A stretch of 34,141 nt of DNA. Source: Vavraia culicis subsp. floridensis (taxonomy: Eukaryota; Microsporidia; Pleistophoridae). The number at the start of each line of letters is the position of its first letter. Positions within the stretch are counted from its first letter, which is position 1. Shown here piece after piece: positions 26,964 through 34,141 of the stretch. The stretch covers positions 1 through 34,141 of the forward strand of contig NW_007360656.1 in NCBI RefSeq assembly GCF_000192795.1. The letters run 5' to 3'. Position numbers and translations under genes: made by a program. The notes under the pieces were generated by a model that saw only the letters and a list, made by a program, of their open reading frames with translations, did no database searches and was not told the DNA's origin.

Positions 26964-28124
26964 TTACCCCTTCATCCTCCTTATGCCCACATCAACCACG
27001 GGCATCTTACTAAGCTCTTCCTTACACTTAACCAACTCTACATCAATGTCCTTTATCTTCCTGTTAATGTCCTCAACCTTGTCAACTATGCTGCTCTCGT
27101 ACGTCTTCTTCCTGCCCTTGATGGTCTCTAAGAGCGCACTGACATCATCGCTGTCCTTCGGAATGGGCAGCTTGAGCTCTGCAAGCGACTTCACAAGAGA
27201 GAGCGGCAGGGAATTGCTCTGCATTTTCCTGAGCTCGTTCGCAAGAATATCGAACTTACGCGGATCAATCTCTACAATCTCCTTGAGCAGGAGATTCTTC
27301 CTGCCCTCCTTCTCCTTCATCTCCTTTACAATCTCCTTCTTCTGGTTCTCTATCTCCAGCTGCTTCTCCATCTCCTGCATCAAGCGCTCGTGCTCCTTTT
27401 CCTTCTCCTGTATCAACACCTGAATCTTCTTCCTCTTATCGAGCAGTTCGTCCTTCTCCTTCTTGAGATTTGCGATCTTTACGTCGTTCTCCTCGATCCG
27501 GGGGTTCTTTATTTTCGTTTCCCTGAGCCGGTTGAGCTCATTCCTCACGTCGTTGATGCTCAGCTTGATCTTGTGCGCAGAGTCGGCATTGTGTGCAAGC
27601 TTCTCCTTGATCACATGCAGCTCATCGCCCATCGTCTTGATGCGCTGCTCTTTGCCCTTGAGCGCTGCGCACAGCGTTTTCTTTTTCTTCAAATCCATCA
27701 ATCTATTCGCGTAGTCCTTCTCCTGCTGCTTGGTAAGCGTGCACATAACTATCTTGTCATTAATCTCCTTAATCTTGCCGTCCAGCTCCAACACGCTCTC
27801 TTTCAAATTGATCTTACGCTTCTCGGCTGCCAGCTCCTCCTTAATTTTCAAGTACTCGGGCAGCAGCGCCTTCTTCTCCTCCATTAGCTTGTCACGCTCG
27901 GACATCACAGCGCTCAAGTCATCGTTGAGCTGCTGCTTCTGTGCTATGAACTGCACCTTGGGACTGCTGCTCTTCTCCTCCCTGATGAGCTGTGTTATCC
28001 GGTCCTTGCATTCCTTTATGCTTGTTGTTATTGCGTTTATGCGATCGTTGATTTCGCGTATCGCTTTGAGGTGCTCCGATATGCCGGGCACGCGCTTGCG
28101 CTGTTTTGTGTCTGTCTTTTGCAT
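26964..28124 (-). CDS. BFR1: BFR1-like coiled-coil protein
   Basis: Encodes 386 aa, almost entirely K/E-rich heptad-type coiled coil from about residue 15 to 275, with a less charged stretch at about 285-330 and a final coiled-coil helix. The segment ELDGKIKEINDKIVMCTLTK, followed by QQEKDYANRLMDLKKKKTLC, matches the layout of the Bfr1 signature (IDxxIxxLexxlesgtlsLxEEKxxlkEIxxLkK). Yeast Bfr1 (470 aa) is an mRNP and polysome-associated protein linked to ER-targeted mRNAs, secretion and chromosome segregation. Coiled-coil composition can create false likeness, so function is moderate confidence. The frame's first codon is TTG; the ATG at 28124, with seven C five bases upstream, is the start. 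Confidence 0.72.
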   Translation of the reverse strand: MQKTDTKQRKRVPGISEHLKAIREINDRINAITTSIKECKDRITQLIREEKSSSPKVQFIAQKQQLNDDLSAVMSERDKLMEEKKALLPEYLKIKEELAAEKRKINLKESVLELDGKIKEINDKIVMCTLTKQQEKDYANRLMDLKKKKTLCAALKGKEQRIKTMGDELHVIKEKLAHNADSAHKIKLSINDVRNELNRLRETKIKNPRIEENDVKIANLKKEKDELLDKRKKIQVLIQEKEKEHERLMQEMEKQLEIENQKKEIVKEMKEKEGRKNLLLKEIVEIDPRKFDILANELRKMQSNSLPLSLVKSLAELKLPIPKDSDDVSALLETIKGRKKTYESSIVDKVEDINRKIKDIDVELVKCKEELSKMPVVDVGIRRMKG

Positions 28125-28129
28125 GCTAA

Positions 28130-28136
28130 GGGGGGG
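28130..28136 (-). promoter_or_regulatory. CCCCCCC motif of the BFR1-like gene
   Basis: Seven C on the sense strand five bases before the ATG at 28124, immediately preceded by an AT-only patch (TTTAAAAATTTTTTG). This is the longest C run in front of any gene here. Confidence 0.65.
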
Positions 28137-29222
28137 CAAAAAATTTTTAAATTTTGAGTGAAACGGTTAGAAATAGTTTGATTGGTTGGCGGGTCGTAGG
28201 CAGTTACAAATAACTGTGGAGGAAGGGTTGTTGAGCAAGGGATGAATTAGAAATCATGAAGAGCGAACTAAGAATGTGGAGAATAAATCGAAAACTTGGT
28301 AAAAGGAATTGAACGTGTTATATGTGGTACCAGGAGAAAGAGCGCGGGAGCAACGAGTACATTTGTATGCACGAGGGCGTATACGTACCGCTAGGTGTAT
28401 ATCGTGCAAAAAGTAAGCGTGCAAAGACCTAGCAATACAAGACGGGAAGCAAAGTGCCCTTGTAATGAAGAATACATGAATTGATATGGTAAAGTACATT
28501 CAGTACCTGCTTAACGATGATTACGTGGTTATAAATGCTTCAAGAATAGAAGGGCAGGTCAAAGGTACATGTTACTGCCATATCGCAGTAAATCTTTACG
28601 CTGTGGTAACAAATCGTAGATAAACGTATTTTTAATGAAAATATGGCTAGAAATTGAACATAGTAAGGTATCACAGCATGAAAAGGTATTATTGCTGGTA
28701 CGATTAGCGTTTCACAGCAAAAATGATACAATTCAACTGCTGAGTACTCTCAAACGTAGCTTACGGTGCATTTGCACCCCTTGCTGTACCATTAGAGATA
28801 GTCTACATGTGATTCTCATAATAAATGTGCATGGTGCTGTAAAACTGGAACATTCCTGTTTTGTACTTGTGAATGGTTGCAAATCACTACCTTAAATACT
28901 ATTTTTATCGTTAATGGCTGTGCATGCCGTTCGAGTAGAGAACAATTATTTGACCATAAAACGATGAGTGTTCAGGAACCTTGATTGTATTCGTGGGACA
29001 GATCACGAAACGGTTATTTTCGTACTGGATGATGAAATAATAATATATCATTTTCAAATACCACTTGTGATAGGAACATGGAATAACTACGGTCTATAAT
29101 GCAGGTATTGTGAACTGAATATTTTTTAGTGGACTATAGTTTATGGAATTGAGGTGTACTTACCTTATATGGTAATATTTATAGTTGTACACAATTCTGC
29201 AATGCATAATTTATTAGGTAAT

Positions 29223-29560
29223 ATTTTTAAAGAATCACTTCTTGCTAAATCAATTATCTTAAATACTAACATGTAATATTATCAAATGCTCACTTCGCTA
29301 CTTCCATCTATAAAACGGAGCAAAGTTCGAATGCTTATTGAACACCACCAGACCTTTAACATGTCATGCTATGTTTTTCACTCGTTTAAAATCTCTTGGT
29401 GGGGATCAAAGAATTAATTTCTATGGACAGTCATCCCCTTTAGAATTGTTCGTGCAGAACAGCTGAGAATGTTGGATAAAAAATGAATTGATGGCAATCT
29501 TTGCTCCTTTTTCATGCAGAGATGGAAAATAAATATTTTTTTCAAATTGGCCAATCATCT
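29223..29560 (+). repeat. 338-bp dispersed direct repeat, copy 2
   Basis: Same orientation as 537-874. The two mismatches lie at 29309 and 29347. Similarity starts and ends at the same internal points with no indel. It lies about 140 bp from the 3' end of the E2 gene. Confidence 0.9.
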
Positions 29561-29697
29561 TCTTTTCATTCGTACAAATATAAAATACCATCCGCTGCAT
29601 AGGTAAAACAATTACCATACTCTCCTAATTACGCAACAAATCACAACAACAGTGCAGTATATCAATCTTTATCTTTATTTAAAACAAAAAACTCTGT

Positions 29698-30198
29698 TCA
29701 GTTATCCTTGGCATACAACCGTACGTACTCCTTAACCTTCTTCTTATACGCCTCAATATCCGTAATATATAGCCGCCCTATCTCCGGCACTAAAGGGTCC
29801 TTAGGATTAGGCTCATCCAGCCAGCTAATCAGCGATATAATGACCTTCTGCACGGTAAGGGCAGGTGTCCAGCTCTCCCGCAAAATATCAAGGCAAATAT
29901 TGCCATTTGCATTGATGTTGGGATGGTAGATGCGCGTGAGAAAGACAACCGAGGGCGGCTTGAACGGATAATCAGTAGGAAAGGTTATCTTGAGGTTGAA
30001 TATACCACCCGCATACATACTCTCCTCAGGCGCACGCAGCTTTACATGCCACTCAAAAATGTTATCGTCGGGATTGGTTGTTATCTCGAAGCAGCGCAGT
30101 GTCTTGTCGTTTATGTCAGGATGGTTGGCCTCTCGCTGGAGAGTGAGCAGCTCTTTGTGTATTCTGCGCTTCGCTGAACTGTCGTGTACGGTTGCCAT
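29698..30198 (-). CDS. UBC4: Ubiquitin-conjugating enzyme E2, Ubc4/5 type
   Basis: Encodes 166 aa with a full UBC fold: helix 1 (RRIHKELLTLQREA), YAGGIFNLKITFPTDYPFKP at about 62-81, the HPN motif at 92-94, the catalytic C102 in NGNICLDIL, then WTPALTVQKVIISLISWL and DPLVPEIGRLY. These are closest to Ubc4/Ubc5 (UBE2D), which accept ubiquitin from E1 and serve many RING E3s, including Not4 in yeast. The cysteine lies some 16 residues later than in Ubc4, mainly from a longer helix 1-strand 1 region (ANHPDINDKTLRCFEITTNP). The open frame runs on to 30429, but the ATG at 30198 is preceded by six C and the family similarity begins there. Confidence 0.94.
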   Translation of the reverse strand: MATVHDSSAKRRIHKELLTLQREANHPDINDKTLRCFEITTNPDDNIFEWHVKLRAPEESMYAGGIFNLKITFPTDYPFKPPSVVFLTRIYHPNINANGNICLDILRESWTPALTVQKVIISLISWLDEPNPKDPLVPEIGRLYITDIEAYKKKVKEYVRLYAKDN

Positions 30199-30204
30199 GG
30201 GGGG
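30199..30204 (-). promoter_or_regulatory. CCCCCC motif of the E2 gene
   Basis: Six C on the sense strand directly abut the ATG at 30198, after AAAAATTTTTTAT. It decides the start against longer in-frame ATGs. Confidence 0.65.
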
Positions 30205-31343
30205 ATAAAAAATTTTTGTTATTTTTCTGGTCGTGCTTTTTTTTTGTTTGGAGGTGATCAGCGATGGGAGAAAAGGGGATAGTGGCATGGCCCGTACTTC
30301 ATTTGCAGACCGGTGTGATTGTTGATCGTGTTGGTGATTGTGCATGAGCGTGGTATGAGAAAGGAGTACCGTGTGTTTGCAGGGGTATGTTGTGCCATTC
30401 TTATCGCACTGTTCTGAGAACTGCACCATTGTTTTACTTTCGCTTTCTCGATCATTATTTCATCCTTTCCTCCAATCCTCCCAACTACCATCTCGTCCTA
30501 TTCTTCCCACCAATACTTCATTCCAATATTTTCGTCTCATTCCTCCCAAATACCTTTTAATCTCACTCTTCACTATACTCCCGTATTAAAGCACACAAAC
30601 AACGACCTCCATAAATGGCCGCAACTGCCCTGCCACACTTTTTGTGTAAAATGTGATTGGTCAAAAATACTATACCGTGCCTGTCATGCTGCGCCTTAAA
30701 ATGCAAAACTGCAATTTTTCATATTTTAATGCCCTAGTACGGCATTTCTATAAAAGGAAATGTTCATGTTTATCTTTTGATGCTGTGCTGTTGATTTTAG
30801 GCAATTGTCTTGATTACATTTGCTCGCAGAGCAACACGTACCTACGGGTAGTAGATCACATTTAAATGTGCATGATAGTTTATTTATGCGAAGCGTTTGA
30901 TGCATTAACGAATCAGGAATGCTCCCATCCACAAAGCGTGTTGATTATGGAACAGCAATGTCTTAAACATCAGCACACAGATCGCTACTTTACCGTTACT
31001 TGCCATGCACGAATTTGCTGGTGATTAACTGCTTGTTGTTTTGAGCTGTTCTGGCCCATACCTCATAAACTACACACTCCGTTTGGTCTACGATCAAGGA
31101 CAATTAAACCTACTACACCATCAACACGTGATAAATTGGCAGAAATATTTTTATTTCCATCTCTCACTCGTTAACACATAAACATTTTGCTGATGTGTTC
31201 ACGAGTGAAGTGCATACAAGCAAAGATACCATTATTTATTTAAATACACGTTTATTTGTTCGTTCTGCACCTTCTATCACGTCACCGAGCCTTGCACTTT
31301 GAATGCACCATCCCATTTTCTGACCCTTTTTACTGCTCCGCAC
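30199..31343. other. Intergenic stretch between E2 and PWWP genes
   Basis: About 1.1 kb. The plus strand at 30420-30600 is strongly C/T-rich (repeated CCTCCAA/TCCCA-like words) without strict periodicity. The remainder is AT-rich and no gene is supported. Confidence 0.55.
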
Positions 31344-33050
31344 CTACCAACCGCTCATACCCCTGATCAATATCATACTCCTATTTTTAATACCAACAGG
31401 ATCAACTTCAAAAGCTGCATACGCTATCAAATATAACACACGCACCGTATCAGCGTTGTTCACGAAGAACTCGTGGTTCTGTTGCTCAAGAAAAACAAAA
31501 AGACCGTCTACACCACCGGTACTGGCCGGGTAGGTCTTGAGAAGGGCTTTTAGTGAGTGTGTGACTGTTTGAGGATTGGTGTTCTTTGTACGATACAGCG
31601 AGTGTGCCCGGCTCTTTCCTTTGCTGGTTCGTGTTTGATCATCAACATGCGGTGCCCTGTCACGTTCTTTACCACCTTTTGCGTCAGCAAAATGTTCCTG
31701 TTCGTGCTCTACCCTGTCATTTTTACCATGTTCTATATTTTCATTCACACCACCGTTCTCCTTTTTCAACCCATCATTCCCAGCACTGCGATCCTCTTCC
31801 ACACCACGCTTCGTCCTCTTCACACCGCCATTGCCCTCTTCACACCCGTTTATCGCACCGTTCTTTTTGTCACTTGTGCCCGTCACTTTTTCCAGGTACG
31901 TACTGTGCTGTTCAACGGTACGCATTCTCTCTGTTGTTTTTTGTATTTCTGAGTTATTTTGGTGTTCTTCTTCTTTTTGCTCGCCACTTTTTTCTGCTCT
32001 AGCTCGTTTACCACCCGTTTTAGTTCCACCATCCGTACTAATCTTTCTGCTCGATTTAGTATCAATACCCCTCAGCTCCGCTTGAATTTCTTTGTTTATT
32101 TCTGTTCCTGTGTCTTTCTTCTTTGTCTTTTTGCCTCTCATTTCTGTTCTGGTAATCATTCTATGCTTGGTTTGACTACCAATCTTTCCTATTTCATTCT
32201 CAATCACACACATTCTCTGTTCATTGTTCTTCTGTAAAATCGTTTCTTTTTCCTTGTTCTCATCAATTTCCCCGTTACTGTTCTCATCCCCTAGCTCTAA
32301 AGGCGGATCCTTAAATTCCTTGCCAACCATCCCTAAAGCATGCCTCATCTCCTCATCGTCAGTCCTAAACTTGTCGTAGTAAACATTAAAATCATAAACA
32401 TTTTTAACCGGTACTATTCCATACGAGAGCTCCCTGCCAAGGAATAGTACGCCTACGCCTTTCCTCTTGTAATATTTTTGTAACAGAACGGTTGTTTCAT
32501 GTGATGTGATCTTGGATGGCCATGGTGGATACGTATCGTATTTCGACCATACGATGTCTCCTGGTTTGAGAGGTGCCGATCCGTTCTTCTTCATCGCTCT
32601 GTCATCCTTCTTTTGGCCTTCGCATGCTAAAACTTCTTTATCGAGCTTTGGATGAGTGATGACGTGTTTGTTATGCTTCGGCTGTGGAGTATTTTTTCCT
32701 GTGCACTTGTTGCTTTCTTGCTGGATGTACTTCACGGGAGCACTGTCGTCCACCCCTAACGATGCTCCCATGTTCTTCACGGAGACATCACCACTCTCTT
32801 CATGTTTGACCAATTCACCTTCATTTTTTGCTCTCTCTACATTTTGATCGTTCTCCTTCGTGCTCTTTCTTTCAATCACGTTCTTCCGCTTTAACTCATC
32901 GATTCGTTCACTGCTACACGCACCATCTCCACTCCTTTTACTATTTCTACCTCGCGATTTCTTATCTACACTTCCTGCATTGGCAGTATGTGTATTGCGA
33001 TCATTTACTACGTTTTTGTCTTTGTTGTTCCTTGTTTTGCTGCCTGACAT
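31344..33050 (-). CDS. PWWP-domain chromatin protein with charged low-complexity regions
   Basis: Encodes 568 aa from the ATG at 33050. A PWWP domain lies at about 160-230: KPGDIVWSKYDTYPPWPSKI (PPWP in place of PWWP), VLLQKYYKRKGVGVLFLG, SYGIVPVKNV and YDFNVYYDKF. PWWP domains bind methylated histone tails together with DNA. The N-terminal 150 residues and residues 240-470 are K/E/N/R-rich and probably disordered. The last 100 residues (HSLKALLKTYPAS, VDGLFVFLEQQ, VRVLYLIAYAAFE) look like a small helical domain that I cannot name. The frame continues to 33104, but only the ATG at 33050 has the CCC signal, seven bases before it. Chromatin binding is expected; partners are unknown. Confidence 0.86.
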   Translation of the reverse strand: MSGSKTRNNKDKNVVNDRNTHTANAGSVDKKSRGRNSKRSGDGACSSERIDELKRKNVIERKSTKENDQNVERAKNEGELVKHEESGDVSVKNMGASLGVDDSAPVKYIQQESNKCTGKNTPQPKHNKHVITHPKLDKEVLACEGQKKDDRAMKKNGSAPLKPGDIVWSKYDTYPPWPSKITSHETTVLLQKYYKRKGVGVLFLGRELSYGIVPVKNVYDFNVYYDKFRTDDEEMRHALGMVGKEFKDPPLELGDENSNGEIDENKEKETILQKNNEQRMCVIENEIGKIGSQTKHRMITRTEMRGKKTKKKDTGTEINKEIQAELRGIDTKSSRKISTDGGTKTGGKRARAEKSGEQKEEEHQNNSEIQKTTERMRTVEQHSTYLEKVTGTSDKKNGAINGCEEGNGGVKRTKRGVEEDRSAGNDGLKKENGGVNENIEHGKNDRVEHEQEHFADAKGGKERDRAPHVDDQTRTSKGKSRAHSLYRTKNTNPQTVTHSLKALLKTYPASTGGVDGLFVFLEQQNHEFFVNNADTVRVLYLIAYAAFEVDPVGIKNRSMILIRGMSGW

Positions 33051-34141
33051 ACCGAGAGGGCCAATTATTCGTATTTTTAAAAAATTTGTACAAAAATGGA
33101 ACAAAAGAGATAAGAAGAAAACACGAGGGGGACAGAGAATGGTGAAGTTAATGTTATAATGTGCTGCATGCGGTTTGTTACAGAATTGAATAGTGTATTG
33201 GAATAAAGATGGTTAAACTTTCATAATTGATAGGTACGTGCGTGCGATAAAAATTGTTGGTGTGAATTACCAATGAATGGATAATAAATAAACGTATTTG
33301 TTGTGAAAACAAACAATACTATGCTTATCAATCACGCACTGAGCAGATTCGAAGAGTACTTCTCTGTCTATTAGCATTTTTAGCTCTTCATCCGGCAAAA
33401 ATACAAGTTATGTTTTTTTCTTGACCGTATTTGCATGATTTGTATTCCAGAGCATGCCAATTCAGGGTATACGTCGTAGCTCAGAGACTTATGATTTTGA
33501 ACGCACAATATTTGTGCACACTGTTTAACGCACTGAGATTCACTAGCAGCTAATGATTTCTTAGGGGTTATGCTACATGTCATTTCATGATGATGAAAGT
33601 CACTCCCTCTGCGGATATCACCATCCCCCTTTCGCTATCAACAAGTTGACGTTTCCCATGTCTTCTGTTGGTACACTTCTTTAGTGTGATGATATTCACC
33701 TTGGTAATTTCCACGAGTTCTTACGCCAAAAGGGATCAGAATTCATAACACTTATAAAAGGTGTGGTTATTCATTCCATTTGGTGACAAGGTATCTCACT
33801 TTTCCATGCATACATTTTCACAAAGATACTAGCTGCACTATTTCTGTTTATAGAACCTAAGAAAGTTGGATTATCTATTAAACGGTATTTTCTTCTTTTC
33901 ATATGTCATATATGTTTCTTCCAATGTTTAAGATCGTTTCGCAGAGGAAATAATTAATTTAATCTTGTAATTATGTAGTTTAAATATAGTTCGTAAGAAA
34001 TGACTGAGCAAATACTGTAAAAACGAATCAGGCAACAACTTTTAATTATTCCTTCAGTGCAAATCCGTGAAATAAACGTTTTTTATTTTTCTCGAAGGGT
34101 CAAACAATTTGTTTCTTTCGACTGACTACTAATCAGCTTCT
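33051..34141. other. AT-rich stretch at the right edge
   Basis: No supported gene. A minus frame of about 95 codons at 33380-33665 is cysteine-containing (CVKQCAQILCVQ) but opens after a stop with no start signal and matches nothing I know. Confidence 0.5.
33058..33060 (-). promoter_or_regulatory. CCC motif of the PWWP gene
   Basis: Sense GGCCCTCTCGGTATG: CCC seven bases before the ATG at 33050, with an AT-rich patch upstream (about 33062-33098). Confidence 0.5.

Larger units (their letters stand above)
28125..29697. other. AT-rich stretch between BFR1-like and E2 genes
   Basis: About 1.6 kb with no gene. It contains copy 2 of the 338-bp dispersed repeat (29223-29560). TTTATT at 29674-29679 reads AATAAA on the E2 sense strand about 20 bases after its stop. 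Confidence 0.6.

Noticed and set aside
33380..33665. Cysteine-containing minus frame considered as transposase or zinc-finger remnant
   Set aside because: Cysteine spacing fits no zinc-binding motif I know and the frame is short without a start signal.

Overview
The window looks like one stretch of a microsporidian (fungal-related intracellular parasite) chromosome, from a lineage with a relatively large, gene-sparse genome. I infer this from four things. (1) There are 16 intron-free protein genes whose products are fungal/eukaryotic but compact: eIF1 of 91 aa, a 231-aa proteasome alpha subunit, a 195-aa NOT4 without its RING, and a 427-aa Nha1-type antiporter without the long yeast tail. (2) 14 of the 16 start codons have a run of 3-7 C on the sense strand within about 20 nt upstream, usually next to an AT-rich patch, which is the known microsporidian CCC/GGG-like start signal. 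(3) There are no introns, operons or bacterial signals. (4) Only about 42% of the bases are coding by my gene calls. A Trachipleistophora/Vavraia-like relative is a guess; the species cannot be fixed from this window.

Layout. 1-8.3 kb: Nha1-type cation/H+ antiporter (+), ribosomal protein S19e (+), eIF1 (-), an unrecognised 212-aa protein (-), and the ER protein PHO88/SND3 (+). Minisatellites lie between several of these, and the gap between the last two holds a 64-bp tandem repeat and a long inverted repeat. 9.4-19 kb: Nudix hydrolase with a long charged N-terminus (-), unrecognised 194-aa protein (+), NOT4 RRM/zinc-finger protein (-), proteasome alpha-6 (-), small bromodomain-like protein (-), and a large R2R3 Myb protein (-). 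18.8-23.8 kb: a nearly 5-kb gene desert with a G-run/C-run minisatellite near each end. 23.8-33 kb: TBC-domain Rab GAP (+), tetraspanin-like membrane protein (+), BFR1-like coiled-coil protein (-), Ubc4/5-type E2 (-), and a PWWP-domain protein (-). A 338-bp direct repeat, identical but for two bases by eye, sits at 537-874 and again at 29223-29560.

The genes do not form a pathway cluster; they are dispersed housekeeping genes. Functional themes are translation and mRNA fate (S19e, eIF1, NOT4, BFR1), ubiquitin/proteasome (E2, alpha-6, and NOT4, which has lost its RING), secretory membrane traffic (PHO88/SND3, TBC GAP, tetraspanin), transcription/chromatin (Myb, PWWP, bromodomain-like), and ion homeostasis (antiporter). 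I found no rRNA, tRNA, CRISPR array or intact transposon. No multi-gene novel system is visible. The most notable items are the RING-less NOT4 alongside a retained Ubc4-type E2, the tetraspanin, the start-codon C-run grammar, the strand-polarised minisatellites around gene ends, and the recent 338-bp dispersed repeat.
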